In this document: positions 10,461-22,236 of the stretch, in pieces
Layout: the number at the start of each line of letters is the position of its first letter
Numbering within the stretch: the stretch's first letter is position 1
Assembly (NCBI RefSeq): GCF_949987515.2
Contig: NC_082691.1
Location: 34,780,417-34,844,416 of the forward strand
Source: Delphinus delphis
Taxonomy: Eukaryota; Chordata; Mammalia; Artiodactyla; Delphinidae
DNA: 64,000 nt
Reading direction: 5' to 3'
Position numbers and translations under genes: made by a program
Notes under the pieces: generated by a model
The model's input: the letters and a program-made list of their open reading frames with translations, nothing else
Database searches by the model: none
What the model was told of the DNA's origin: nothing

Positions 10461-12541
10461 TTTGCTTAACTTACTGTGTTTGGTGTCTCCTTTTCGCAGG
10501 CCGCAGGTTCATAGTTCCCGTTGTTTTTGGTCTTTCCCCAGTAGCTAAGTTTGGTTCAGTGGGTTGTGTAGGCTTCCTGGTGGAGGGGACTGATGCCTGT
10601 GTTCTGGTGGATGAGACTGGATCTTGTCTTTCTGCTGGGCAGGACCACGCCTGGTGGTGTGTTTTGGGGTGTCTCTGGACTTATTATGATTTTAGGCAGC
10701 CTGTCTGCTAATGGGTGGGGTTGTGTTCCTGTGTTGCTAGTTGTTTGGCATGTGATGTCCAGCACTGTAGCTTGCTGGTCATTGAGTGGAGCTGGGTCTT
10801 AGCGTTGAGATGGAGATCTCCTGGTGAGCTTTCACCATTTCATATTATGTGGAGCCGGGAGGTCTCTGGTGGACCAATGTCCTGAACTTGGCTCTCCCAC
10901 CTCAGAGGCACAAGCCCGCCATCCGGCCCAAGCACCAAGACCCTTTCAGCCACCCAGCTCAGCAGAAAAAAGGCAAGAAAGAGAAAAAAATAAAATAAAA
11001 TCATTAAAATGAAAATATAAAAATTATTACAAATTAAAAAAATTAGAATGTATTTAAAAAAAAGAAAAAAAATGGACAGACAGAACCCTAGGACAAATGG
11101 TAAAAGCAAAGCTATACAGAGAAAATCACACAAAGAAGCATACACATACACACTCACAAAAAGAGAAAAAGGACAACATATGTATATATCCATACATTAA
11201 AAAAAAGGGAAGAGAGCAACGAAATCAATAAACAAATCTACCAATGATAATAAACTCCAAATACTAAACTAAGATAAACATAAAACCAGAAACAAATTAG
11301 ATGCAGAAAGGAAACCCCAAGTCTACAATTGTTCCCAACGTCTACCACCTCAGTTTTGGGATGATTCGTTGTCTAATCAGGTATTTTACAGATGCAGGCT
11401 ACATCAAGTTGATTGTGGAGTTTTAATCCGCTGTTCCTGAGGCTGCTGGGAGAAATTTCCCTGTTTTTTCTGTGTTCGCACAGCTCCTGGGGTTCAGCTT
11501 TGGATTTGGTCCCGCCACTGTGTGTAGGTTGCCTGAGGGCGTGTGTTCTTTGCTCAGAGAGAGCAGCGTTAAAGTAGGAGCTGATTAGGATGCTCTGGCT
11601 CACTCAGGCCGGGGGGAGGGATGGGTACGGAATGCAGGGCGAGCCTATGCCAGCAGAAGCCAGCGTGATATTTCAACAGCCTGTGGTGCGCCATGTCTTC
11701 TCCCGGGGAAGTTGTCCCTGGATCACGGGACCCTGGCAGTGGTGGGCTGCACAGGCTCCCGGGAGGGGAGGTGTGGATGGTGACCTGTGCTTGCACACAT
11801 GTTTGTTGGTGGCTGCAGCAGCAGCGTTAGCATTACGTGCTCGTCTCTGGCGTCCATGCTGGTAGCTGCGGCTTGTGCCTGTCTCTGGAGCTCGTTTAGG
11901 CGGTGCTCTGAAGCCCCTCTCCTCTTGCACTCCAAAACAATGGTCTCTTGCCTCTTAGGCAGGTCCAGACTTTTTCCCAGACTCCCTTCCGGCTAGCTGT
12001 GGTGCACTAGCCCCCTTCAGCCTGTGTTCACCCAGCCAACCCCATTCCTCTCCCTGGGATCTGACCTCCAAAGCCCGAGGCTCAGCTCCCAGCCCCCGCC
12101 CACCCCAGCGGGTGAACAGACAAGCCTCTCAGGCTGGTGAGTGCTGGTCGGCACCGATCCGCTGTGTGGGAATCTCTCTGCTTTGCCCTCTGCACCCCTG
12201 TTGCTGCGCTCTCCTCCGTGGCTCCGAAGCTCCCCCCTCCGCCACCCGCAGTCTCCGCCCGCGAAGGGGCTTCCTAGTGTGTGGAAACCTTTCCTCCTTC
12301 ACAGCTCCCTCTCACTGGTGCAGGTCCCATCCCTATTCTTTTGTCTCTGTTTTTTCTTTTTTCTTTTGCCCTATGCAGGTACATGGGGAGTTTCTTGCCT
12401 TTTGGGAAGTCTGAAGTCTTCTGCCAGAGTTCAGTAGATGTTCTGTAGGAGTTGTTCCACATGTAGATGTATTTCGCATATATTTGTGGGGAGGAAGGTT
12501 CTCTCCACGTCCTTCTCCTCCACCATCTTGAAGGTCCTCCC
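10461..12541 (-). promoter_or_regulatory. L1-1 5' UTR with internal promoter region
   Basis: This 2.1-kb block upstream of ORF1 (on the minus strand) corresponds to the L1 5' UTR, which in mammals holds an internal pol II promoter. It has an A-rich middle part at about 10,970-11,230 and a GC-rich outer part at about 11,440-12,320. The outermost bases read caagatggtgg on the element strand, close to the YY1 site that positions L1 transcription in primates. Promoter function is inferred from family knowledge. The 60- to 117-aa ORFs in it are not supported as genes. Confidence 0.65.
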
Positions 12542-12985
12542 AGAAAATGACTGGTTTCAGAAACTACACATAGTATACATTATTTGGAATTTTTGATTAA
12601 TCATAATCCCAAAACACAGCAAGTAAAATATGCTTGTTCCTGGGTTAAATGTTTAATTTGCCTTCTTGAAAATAGATGCTGTTTTCTGGCAGTGATTGGC
12701 TGTCAGTAGAAAATATACTTTATTTATGTGAAGCCTTTTGACTATTTTAAAGATGGATTTTTCATTTGAAAATTTAAAGTCAGATTTCTCTTAAAGTTTA
12801 GAATCAACTATGGCCTGAAAAGAGTCCATTTGTTATTTCAGTTGTGTATAGAATAGTATTAATCAGGATGTGGCATTCAGTGAGTTGTTTTTATGACTTT
12901 AAGTTTTAAGAAAGTTTGAACTTGAACAGTTAGATGCATACTGTAATTTCCAGAATTAAAATGCTTCATCTCTAGTGTACTTTCT

Positions 12986-13222
12986 TTTTTTAAATTTTTT
13001 TAATTTTTTTTGTTTACTTTTTTTATTTTTTGTGGTAAGCGGGCCTCTCACTGTTGTGGCCTCTCCCGTTGTGGAGCACAGGCTCCAAATGTGCAGGCTC
13101 AGCGGCCATGGCTCACGGGCACAGCCGCTCCACGTCATGTGGGATCTTCCTGGACCGGGGCACGAACCCGTGTCCCCTGCATCAGCAGGCGAACTCTCAA
13201 CCACTGCGCCACCAGGGACGCC
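12986..13222 (-). mobile_element. CHR-2-type SINE, minus strand, perfect TSD
   Basis: A full-length short CHR SINE reads leftward from ccaccagggacgcc to a T-rich tail. The 16-bp direct repeat ctctagtgtactttct at 12970-12985 and 13223-13238 is perfect, which suggests a fairly recent insertion. Confidence 0.94.
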
Positions 13223-13238
13223 CTCTAGTGTACTTTCT

Positions 13239-13844
13239 GTTAATTAATCTCTTTTGATAGAGTTATAACTTACACTAGAAAACCTCCTATAAACTGATGT
13301 CTGTTCATTCAGATGCTCCCTGAACTGTATTTGGGGTTTTTATCAACCAGGTTAGGTTAAGTCAATCTATGATACTGTGATTAGTTGTTCATCAACATTA
13401 GTCAACACTGATCAGAGCTCTAAGGATGATTAAAGAGGCCAATCAGCCAAAATGCCATTTGCCTCAACCAGTCTTTAGATCTTTTCTTACTTGGCCAGAT
13501 TTCCTCCTTTAGAGTCTCTTCTTTGGGTAGAACACAATGCAGAGATGATCTGTATCCAACATCCTGTAGAATAAATTCATTGGTTACTTGGGAATGGAGG
13601 AGCATACTGAGAAATCTTCTGCCCTCTTTCTTGTATCATTGCCTAGATTGTCATAGCATCTCTTGGGAGGACTCTCTTTCATTTAAAACAGTTATAGAGT
13701 GTCTCACGTAATAGATAAAGCATTTCCCACTATATTATGTGATTTCAAGGAAAAATTACAATATTTTTGTAGATTTTTTGTTTGCTGTGGGAGAGGGTAT
13801 TGAAATTACCTTTTATTTAGCATTCGTTTAATATTAGCCTAAAT
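13239..13844. other. No gene or nameable repeat seen
   Basis: AT-rich sequence with only 61-62-aa ORFs and no recognisable domain or repeat. Confidence 0.55.
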
Positions 13845-14025
13845 GACATAGAGCAGGGACTTTGGAAATCTGTATTTGCCATTTACTAGTTGTTCTATCC
13901 TTGGACGAAACCCTTATTCTCTTTAGACCTTTTATGATCTCCTTTGTAAAATGAAAAACGTAGCACTTCACCTATTTGACTGGATTTTTGCAGTCAAATA
14001 ATATGCTGTGAATAAAAGTGCTCCT
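13845..14025 (+). mobile_element. MIR SINE relic
   Basis: The order of blocks matches ancient MIR: a tggaaatctg core region, then a ccttattctctttagacc segment and a cctttgtaaaatg segment near the 3' end. It is diverged and has no visible TSD. Confidence 0.65.
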
Positions 14026-14194
14026 TATTTTCTTCCTAAGGGCAAATCTGTTGTATTTATATTGAAATAATTTTATTACAGTTCAAATTAGAAAAATACT
14101 ATTTCTTCAATGTTTTTGTTCTGTCTTTTCACTGATATTTTAAACCTGGCATTTTTGAAAGGGGTTGCAAATAGCTGTTTTCTACTTTGTAGAT

Positions 14195-14340
14195 TATTCT
14201 TTATAAAGAAATATTTGTTCATTGTGGAAAATAGAGTTAAGCAAAAATTTTATTAAAAATCACTCATAGCCCCACTATTCAGAAATAACAATAACCCAAG
14301 GTTATACATAAGGTGGTATTTGGTGTTGGGGTGTATGAAA
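14195..14340 (-). mobile_element. Possible ancient L1 relic
   Basis: The gtggaaaatagag block followed by a caaaaattttatt block and ccccactattcagaaataac resembles the antisense 3' part of old L1 elements. Low confidence because it is short and diverged. Confidence 0.35.
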
Positions 14341-15292
14341 CTGATATTTTCCATGCTGCTGACACGTAAACATTGTGGAAGGTTTTTTGAGTTTTTTAAT
14401 GTGACTTTTCAGATCTCTATTTCTGAAGACAGTAGAAAATTTTAGCAAAATTTTAATTTAGACATTTCCAATCCTATATTTTTGGTCCTTGTATTCAGTA
14501 TGATTAGTCTGTCCTTGTGGGAATGTGCCATAGCTGCTTATGTTTTATAAAGGAAAAATTTAGTTTATTACTATAACTACATCCAGCTCTGCAGCTGGCT
14601 CATTGCCAACTCTTTACCACTTAACTGAGGTTGAATTAGACTAATAGTTTCCTGCACTGAACAGTGAGACTTTCAGCTCCTTATAATAATGATTCATGTG
14701 TCACAGCTGCAGTCCGTACTTGTTAATAACATCTGACTTTTCATTGAACCACAGAGCTTCCTGTTGTCTCAGCTAATCTTTTGATAGTGTCAACTTTTCA
14801 GTTTTCTAGGTGACTATTTGAAAGTTAACAAAACTCATAGATCTGAAGAAATCATTATTCAAAATAGATTAGATTGTGAGAAAATTAACCATTTTTAGTG
14901 TTTACTAAGATTTACATTTAGGAAATATTGTATACTTTCCCTGGGAAGATACCTTTTTTTATGTTTTCAGAGAAATTATTCATGTTTAAAATGACTTTTT
15001 ATGCAGAATAAAAACTTCATTATGTTCTGTTCCAGAATTTTTGCCCTAAGTAAGCCAAAGTTGAGTTTTATGATTTTAGGAGTATTTATGGGTATAATTT
15101 CATCTTCCATTTACCCAATTTGCTCTATGTTATGTCAGCACATAATGAGAGAAAATGGTTCAAACCAAGAAGTAAGGAACCTAAAATATATATTCTCATT
15201 AATCTCTCTGGAATATTTAAAAATATTAAAAATTAAAATAATAAGCATACAGTACCAAAATATTATACATTAATTAAAATTATGGAATTCTG
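14341..15292. other. No gene or nameable repeat seen
   Basis: AT-rich sequence. A 90-aa ORF at 15001-15273 has no domain I recognise and is most likely chance. Confidence 0.55.
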
Positions 15293-15640
15293 GGGCTTCC
15301 CTGGTGGCACAGTGGTTAGGAATCCGCCTGCCAATGCAGGGGACATGGGTTTGAGCCCTGGTCTGGGAAGATCCCACATGCCACATAGCAACTAAGCCCG
15401 TGCGCCACAGCTACTGAGCCTGCACTCTAGAGCCTGCGAGCCACAACTACTGAGTCCATGTGCCACAACTACTGAAGCCTGCACGCCTACAGCCCACACT
15501 CTGCAACAAGAGCAGCCACCGCAATGAGAAGCCTGCGCACCGCAACCAAGAGTAGCCCCCACTCGCTGCAACTAGAGAAAACCTGTGGGCAGCAAGAAAG
15601 ACCCAACACAGCCAAAAAATAAATAAAATAAATTTTAAAA
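15293..15640 (+). mobile_element. CHR-1-type (long) SINE
   Basis: Starts at gcttccctggtggcacag, contains repeated cacaactactgagcc units, and ends in an A-rich tail after gacccaacacagcc. Flanks share attatgga (near 15279-15286 and 15644-15651) as an imperfect TSD, which suits an older insertion. Confidence 0.92.
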
Positions 15641-17156
15641 AATATTATGGACTGCAAAGTAACAGCAGCAAACGAGAATTTAAATGTTTCTCTGGCAAAC
15701 ATATATCAGAATAGACTCAAATTTTATAATATAAAGAATGTTGATTGAATATAAATAAGGAAACGATTGAAGCATTGTATTAGCTTTAAAGAAATATAAC
15801 ATGTGTTTGTGTAAATAATTTCAAGGATCACATTCATAATTTTTAACAAATGAGTTTGAATCCAAAGCGTATTTCCCTTGGTTCTAGTGGTTTCGGATAT
15901 GGTTCCTACATGTGATCTTCTGTAACACAGCAGATAAATCAGTCTTTTTCAACATTCACGGTTGAGTTGGGAGAGTATAACTTCTTCAGTCTGTGCTTTG
16001 ACTTCTTTATTCACCTGGTAAAATCATAGTAAGCCTTTGTGGTGGATCATCTGGATTGTTTTTTTAAACATGGATTCCACCTTCTTACTCCTGTGACTTC
16101 CAGTACTGCAGTGTCTAGAGGTTAAAAAATAAATAAAACAAAAAAAAACAAACCAAAACTTATCCTTATTGATAAGGTTCCAGTTGTCATTTGGGTTCTT
16201 CCAATCTGGTACACTCATGGGAGACTTGAATTTGGGACTAATAGGGATAGAGACCATAATTCTGCTATTCAGATGATGTCAGAGTCAAGCATGGGTTTAA
16301 GTAACCAGTTTCTTGCTCAGGAACTTTTTCTAGTGGCACATGCAACATCCCCAACAGCAGAAGTGGAATGATTCTTGGGCTGGGAACTTTCTTAGGCATG
16401 ATACCTGGAGCTTCTTCTGATTCTCCAGATTATCCTACAATTTTTAAGCCACAGAGTAGCTGGTAATATGTCCCTTTCTGTATAACAGGTTTCTGTGGTC
16501 TGTAATGGAGCCTGAAACAATTAAGAATCTTCCTAGATTTTAAGCTATTCAAGGGAATTTTGATTTTCCATTTCTGTTGATGTAATGAATAGATGTTCCA
16601 TAATAATGTCATTTGTCATTTGACCCATGATATAAGTGAACATTACTAGCACATAAGGCTCTGCTTTCTGAATAAGTTTTTGGCAACAGAAATATTGAGG
16701 AGATGAGGGGAAATGTTTTTTTTTTCTAACGTTCTTTTTATAAGAAATGATAATTTTATTCAGTGATGCAATCAAATATATACATGTACACATGTGATCC
16801 ATATGATTTCAAGTCTCCCTGATAAAGAAGAAAGATCCATAATGGGGATGCCTGGGAGTGAGGAAAAGGTATAGGATGATCTTGATAGCCTGAGAGAGGA
16901 GGGAGGTGATAATGCATAAAATAGAGATGAACAAAGCAGAAATGGAGAGACACCAAAGATAAAAGCTGCTTCCTTCCCATGACTCTGGGCCGGCATTAAT
17001 GCCTGTTACAATGGAGATGGATTACAAAGTTTCTCGTGAACCGTAAAAAAGATGAAGCGAGGAAGAGAAAAGAGAGGAAAAGAAAGGGAGATGTGAGAGA
17101 TGGAATATGAAGCTGTATGGATCTGTTTACATCAGCTAATAGTTAAGACAGAAGTA
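15641..17156. other. No gene or nameable repeat seen
   Basis: Several 60-85-aa minus-strand ORFs lie between 16024 and 16996, but none shows a domain, conserved motif or splice context that I recognise. Confidence 0.5.
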
Positions 17157-17158
17157 GG

Positions 17159-17509
17159 GGCTTCCCTGGTGGCACAGTGGTTAAGAACCTGCCTGCCAAT
17201 GCAGGGGACATGGGTTCGATCCCTGGTCCGGGGGAAGATCCCACACGCCGTGGAGCAACTAAGCCCAGGCGCCACAACTACTGAGCCTGTGCTCTAGAGC
17301 CCGCGAGCCACAGCTACTGAGCCTGCGTGCCACAACTACTGAAGCCCACGTGCCTAGAGCCCATGCTCTGCAACAAGAGAGGCCACCACAGTGAGAAGCC
17401 TGTGCACCGCAACAAAGAGTAGACCCCGTTCGCCGCAACTAAAGCCCGCACGCAGCCACGAAGACCCAACGCAGCCAATAATAATAAAAAAAATTTATAT
17501 TAAAAAAAA
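17159..17509 (+). mobile_element. CHR-1-type (long) SINE
   Basis: A full-length long CHR SINE with the tggttcgatccc B-box-like segment, repeated cacaactactgagcc units and an A-tail. The TSD is aagacagaag at 17145-17154 and 17510-17519. Confidence 0.94.
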
Positions 17510-17519
17510 AAGACAGAAG

Positions 17520-18254
17520 CAAATTATCCTTGAAAAAAATAGAACCTTCTACCTCTAATATTCTCTGTCAATGGCCTAAAAATAATTTGGAGGCAGGAAA
17601 ATGAGAGATTCAAAACTAAAATTTCCCACATTCCTTTATGTAGAACTCAGTTACTTGTCCCTTCACCCACAGTGGCAGGGGAGATTGGGAAATGTACCTT
17701 GAGAGCTGTGTGCCCACAAGGAAAAAGAAAGGTGATTTAGTCAATACACAGCTGTCTCTACAACACAGGATGCAAATAACATATGGCTAAAAAATGACTT
17801 ATACCAAGCCTACCCTCTGAGAGCAAAGATGAACAATTTTAATAAAATTAAGAGAACAGTTAAAACTGAAGTTTATAAAAGATTATGAATTTATCTGTGG
17901 TCAATTTGATATAAAATAAATGCACTGGTTTTCCTAGAAGCTTACTTAATTTCAGCTTTAGTTGCATTTACTTTTCCAAGTGGAATATTATGTGTTGTTG
18001 ACACAGCAAATAATGTAGGCCCATGGCTTATAATGTGTTATTTTCCTTAGCTGTCTTAGATTAAATGTTCAAATATCATAGCCATCTAGGTAATCTCCAA
18101 AAAAGAATGTTAATGGAAGAAAAATAGTTTAACAAAATATAATTTGATTTAAATTTGGTTATAATTAAAGTTTCAAAACATAATACTAGAGAACTGGGGA
18201 AAGATATTAAGCATTTTACTGAATGTTTAAGGGAATGGTGGGGTATTTAATTAA
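17520..18254. other. No gene or nameable repeat seen
   Basis: AT-rich sequence without ORFs above 60 aa and without a repeat I can name. Confidence 0.55.
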
Positions 18255-18370
18255 AGTGCCATCTCAGACACTTTCCAGTTGCTTAACCTTGAGTAAGTTA
18301 CTTTGTATTCTAAGACTCAGTTTCTGTATCTTTGAAGTATGGAAGGGGTTGAGAATTTGGATTAATTCCC
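18255..18370 (+). mobile_element. MIR SINE relic
   Basis: The ttgcttaaccttgagtaag block followed by a gactcagtttctg block matches the MIR core and downstream region. Confidence 0.7.
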
Positions 18371-18549
18371 AATGCCCTTTCTAACTAAAGGTTTAAAAGG
18401 TATTGATATTTCAGAATAAAGGAAGGCTTTAAATGTCTTGTGTGCAGAAGAGTGTAGCAAAACCTCTCTTTCATTAGGTAGGACTAAACCAGAAGCATTT
18501 CAGGTACATTGCTATCTGCAGAATTTCCTTTCTGGGAAAGGAAATAGAG

Positions 18550-18635
18550 TTACTGGAAGCATAATGAGATAATTAATATTCTATATCTGTAAAGAACTTA
18601 GCATAGTGCCTGATACAAAAAGGGAGCTCAATAAG
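18550..18635 (+). mobile_element. MIR 3' end relic
   Basis: A gtaaagaacttagcatagtgcc block followed within 25 bases by ctcaataagtta corresponds to the 3' end of MIR. It may belong with the relic at 18255-18370, with inserted or diverged DNA between them. Confidence 0.6.
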
Positions 18636-19239
18636 TTAATTAACTTTAGCCAATAGAAAATCATTTCAGAACACTTCACAGGCCTCAAATTCAAAAAGTT
18701 GTTTCTTATTAGCCTATCACCTAAAAAAATCCCTCTAGGTCACTTACCATTTGGACTACAACTTTACATATCCCAAGGAGTTAGGTTGCTAGGAAAGGCA
18801 GAGGAAAATTTCATATTTAACTACCTCTCCCTCTCTCTCCCTATTGTTTACTCTTTTCTCCTTTCTTGCTTTCCCTCCTTCTGTCCTGTAAATCCATGGT
18901 TGTGAATTAAACCTAGGTAGTCTGCTTTCAGAGCCCAGGTTCCCACCTACTCTTCTATGCTGATTCTTTTGAGTACCTTTCAGAGTGCCTTGCACATAGA
19001 CACTCTGTAAAAGTTGGTTGGTACTAAAGTACAATTTTTGGCTTTTTTCTTTTGCCTGTTTAAAAAATTTTTTTTTAATTCAAAATTGTTCAGTTATCTT
19101 TATTAATGTTATAAACGTTTTTATTGTATATGTGCTTGCTAATGCAGCATTTATTTATTTATTCAACCAACATTTTATTTCTTTGGGTTACTCAGAAGAG
19201 TTATCAGTGAACCCTCCCTTTTTCTTACCCACGAATCCC
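18636..19239. other. No gene or nameable repeat seen
   Basis: Contains a short ct-rich stretch near 18827-18870. ORFs of 68, 77 and 81 aa show no domain. Confidence 0.5.
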
Positions 19240-19450
19240 ATCAATGATTAAATCTTGCTTTTTCTCTTCCCAACAGCTCTAGGTCTGTCCTGTCTCTTCT
19301 TCTCCATCGCCAGCACCCTAGTTAAAGCTGCCAGTATCATGTCCTCGGACTCCTGCAGTAGCTTCCTAACGGATCTCCTCACATAACTCTTGATAATCCC
19401 AATACAATCCAGTTTTCTTGCAGCAAAATGGTCAGTTGAAAAATGCAAGT
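19240..19450 (+). mobile_element. L2 LINE relic
   Basis: Blocks such as tgcagtagcttcctaac and caatacaatccag match the sense strand of the ancient L2 LINE 3' region. It is in the same orientation as the L2 parts at 19970-20697. Confidence 0.6.
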
Positions 19451-19969
19451 GGATTTTGGCTGTTCTGTTGAATTATCACTCACTATTCAGGCAGGAAATG
19501 GACATCAGTTTAAATGTTACAAGTGTAGAGATTATAATAAAAGATCCACTTGACACAGTGGTCACAGTTAGGAGGAGCAATAAGAGATACTAAGGAACAT
19601 AAAGATAGACATAAGTAGAAGTTGTTTACCATCCCTCAGATCGAAGGATCAAGGGAAAGGAGATATATTACCAAAGCTCACTGAGAGCTAGCCTAACGAG
19701 GAGGCTCCACACAGCAAGAACTGTAATTGTGGAGAGACAGAATACCACCAGTGATACTGTGGTGAGACAGGGAGGAAGTACCTTGATTTTCATTTCTTCT
19801 CCAATCTCAACTCTCCTGTCATTGTCTCCTGTGGGCCAAATCTAATGGAGGGCAAGGAACCTGAGTAATTTAGTCTGCAGGGGTCAACCTGAAGAAAAAC
19901 AGAGTTGGGCAGATAATGTGAAGACTAACCAGTATACCATAAGACCAAATCCTTGATCTGACATGCAGA
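19451..19969. other. No gene or nameable repeat seen
   Basis: Sits between two same-orientation L2 parts. It could be diverged L2 or inserted DNA; I cannot assign it. Confidence 0.45.
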
Positions 19970-20200
19970 ATTCTGCAAGATCTGATCCTTTTCAGCCTCA
20001 TCAGACTCATCCTCGGCCAATTTCCTTGTGTTTCACTGAGCTTCAGCCATATTTGGATCTTTCATTTTCCTGAATATACTGTGCTTGTTCCCACCTCATT
20101 GTCTTTACACATGCTGTTCCCTCTGTCTGATGAGTTCTCATGCAACTTTTCACTTCATTAAATCTTAATCATCTTCCAGAGCTCAGCTCAAAAGACACAA
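19970..20200 (+). mobile_element. L2 LINE relic, left part
   Basis: Blocks such as cacatgctgttccctctg and cttccagagctcagctc match sense L2 3' sequence. The element is split by the chimeric insertion at 20216-20430 and resumes at 20446. Confidence 0.75.
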
Positions 20201-20215
20201 CCTCAAGGAAATCTT

Positions 20216-20430
20216 TTTTTTTTTTTTTACCATCTTTATTGGAGTATAATTACTTCACAATGGTGTGTTAGTTTCTACTTTATAACAAAGTGAATCGGGC
20301 TCCTTAGTTAAGCCTTCCTGGCTCCTTAGTTGTGGCATGCATGTGGGATCTAGTTCCTTGATCAGGGATCGTACCTGGGCCCCTGGCATTGGGATCACGG
20401 AGTCCTAACCCTATGCCACCAGGGAAGTCC
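20216..20430 (-). mobile_element. SINE/L1 chimeric retrotransposon with perfect TSD
   Basis: Read on the minus strand, it starts with a CHR-like SINE head (complement of caccagggaagtcccc at 20416-20431), runs about 130 bp, then switches to about 65 bp of L1 3' end (the reverse complement of tattggagtataatt at 20236-20250) and an A-tail. The perfect 15-bp TSD cctcaaggaaatctt at 20201-20215 and 20431-20445 encloses both parts, so they integrated together. This is what template switching from L1 RNA to SINE RNA during reverse transcription would give. It could also be a copy of an established chimeric family that I do not recognise. Confidence 0.8.
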
Positions 20431-20445
20431 CCTCAAGGAAATCTT

Positions 20446-20697
20446 ACCTGATTCTCCAGACTAGGTGAAATCTCTGCAAAATATGTGTAACTGCATCCTG
20501 CTCTTCTACTTTGTAGTGCCTGTCATTCTAATTAGATATCTACTTATTTACTAATTAAGAGAATGTTTGTAGTCCTAGATATCAACATAGAGATTTTGTT
20601 TTACGTGTTCGCCATTGATTTTCCAATGCCTTATTCAGCTTTCTGCACATAGTAGGCACCCAATAAACATGACTGATTGAATGAAAGAACAAATGAA
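20446..20697 (+). mobile_element. L2 LINE relic, right part with 3' end
   Basis: Continues the L2 from 20200 and ends with the typical gcacatagtaggcaccc block followed by aataaacatgactgattgaatg. Confidence 0.75.
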
Positions 20698-21589
20698 TTT
20701 TTCACGGTTTATCCAAAAATGCAAAAATTTTATGTATGTCTGTTTAACTTAATATAAAAACCACAAATGAAATATCATGGTGGAAGAATAATCTTGAACT
20801 GGCTTTCTTCTGTTGTACCTATTACTGTAGTGTTCTATTTATTTAGGAGACTAAAAAAAAAAACAAAGAGGTGACTTGTATTTAATGTCTTACTTCTTTC
20901 CTGCCTATTAAGATAAACTGAATGACTTTTTGTAAAGCCAAAGTGTAGCAGAGTGCTTGGGAGGTTACTAGATTTTATTACTGTACCTTTCCCAATTCCT
21001 CAGTATTGTGCACCCCTTCCCCTTAGTGTTTGGTAGAAGATCTTTAGGGGGAGAAAAGCCATTTTCATTCATCCCTTACTTCCAAATATCCCTGTCCCTC
21101 ACCTGCTCCAGATTATTTGTACCTACAAAATAGATGAAGAAAGGGAGGATTTCCTGGGATAGAGGTACATTGAAAGCATGTTGTTTTGCAACACAACGCA
21201 TCATGCAAGAATTTTAATATCTCATTTGGTGTGCAGATATTAAACATGGATATTATTTTTTCTGCTAAATCTATTGTAGATAATAATTTTCTCTATTTGA
21301 TAGCCATTTAAAGTCATTTAAAATAATTCTCTCAGTGTCACCACAAAGTGAATGCATTAATATCCCTACATTACACGCAAAATAGCCAAAGAATGAAGTG
21401 GATATCTGTCATATCTCTTGAATACTGGGGCTCCTCAGACTTATTTTCTTGGACCTTTTACTTCATCTGCTTGCATGGTACATGCACACACACACGTGAC
21501 TTCTAAGTCTTTATTCCTCCTCTTTGGCTCCAGGTTCACATTTCCAAGTGCCTTTTTCCCTTTCTCCCAATACCACACTTCTTAAACTT
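20698..21589. other. No gene or nameable repeat seen
   Basis: AT-rich sequence. A short ca repeat (acacacacac) lies near 21486-21495. Confidence 0.5.
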
Positions 21590-21850
21590 CTTGTATTTTT
21601 CAATCTCAGTTAGTGGATCACTACCTACACAGTTTCCAAAACCTTGTTTCTTGGACTCATCCTTAAATTCTGTCTCTCTATATCTAACCAGCCACCAGGT
21701 ATTTTCAATTCTAACACCAAAATGTTCCATTAATTTAGCTTCATCATTTTCTCCTCATTGCTATTTCATTGGGTCCATTTCCCAATATCCTAATAAGTTT
21801 CTGTGATGTTGTTCCTTTTACCCTTTTCATCATGATCTGTCTTCTGGCAG
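21590..21850 (+). mobile_element. Probable L2 LINE relic
   Basis: The cttggactcatccttaaattc block, the ccagccaccaggt block and the downstream order resemble sense L2. It is more diverged than the 19.2-20.7 kb copy. Confidence 0.45.
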
Positions 21851-22236
21851 AGATAGCTACCTACAGAAACAAGATTTATATCACTTTTTGCTCAAAAAAT
21901 ATTTATTGCACCTTGAGCTTCTCTTTGCTTACTCCATAGTAAGATTGACATAAAAAGTTCTTTGAAGTATGAACCATGTGAATCCTCTCTACCATTCTAT
22001 CTGTCCTAACTTACTGTCTGCCATTTTCTATCTCACCCAAAGGTTGTATATCAACATCTTATTGACATTAGTTACCATGTGCTTTCTGTGACCTTGTTTA
22101 ATGATGGAAGAACTCAGAAGTCCTTTGAAAACTTGCATTTCTGTGCTTATCTGCAAGGCAGCTTGATGGCCAATTTTTGGCATATTCCAGACCCCATCTT
22201 ATCCCATCCACCATTTGGTCTTTCAAGAGAATATAT
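21851..22236. other. No gene or nameable repeat seen
   Basis: AT-rich sequence bordering the truncated L1-2. No poly-T marks the L1 boundary at 22237. Confidence 0.5.

Larger units (their letters stand above)
5026..12541 (-). mobile_element. Full-length LINE-1 (L1-1), inactive
   Basis: A complete L1 in antisense orientation. The left end is the L1 3' end, with a short poly-T and then the reverse complement of a ccaataga-type polyadenylation region. ORF2, a short spacer, ORF1 and a long 5' UTR follow, ending at ccaccatcttgaag, the reverse complement of a YY1-like 5' terminal motif. Length without the nested SINE is about 7.2 kb, full size for the family. A possible imperfect TSD is aagatgact (5016-5024) and aaaatgact (12544-12552). 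The ORFs are broken by frameshifts and stops, so the copy cannot make active proteins. It is one of two near-complete copies of the same lineage here (the other starts near 32,040). Confidence 0.95.

Noticed and set aside
15293..17509. tRNA-like A and B boxes
   Set aside because: They belong to the tRNA-derived heads of CHR SINEs. No cloverleaf-capable complete tRNA gene was seen in the window.
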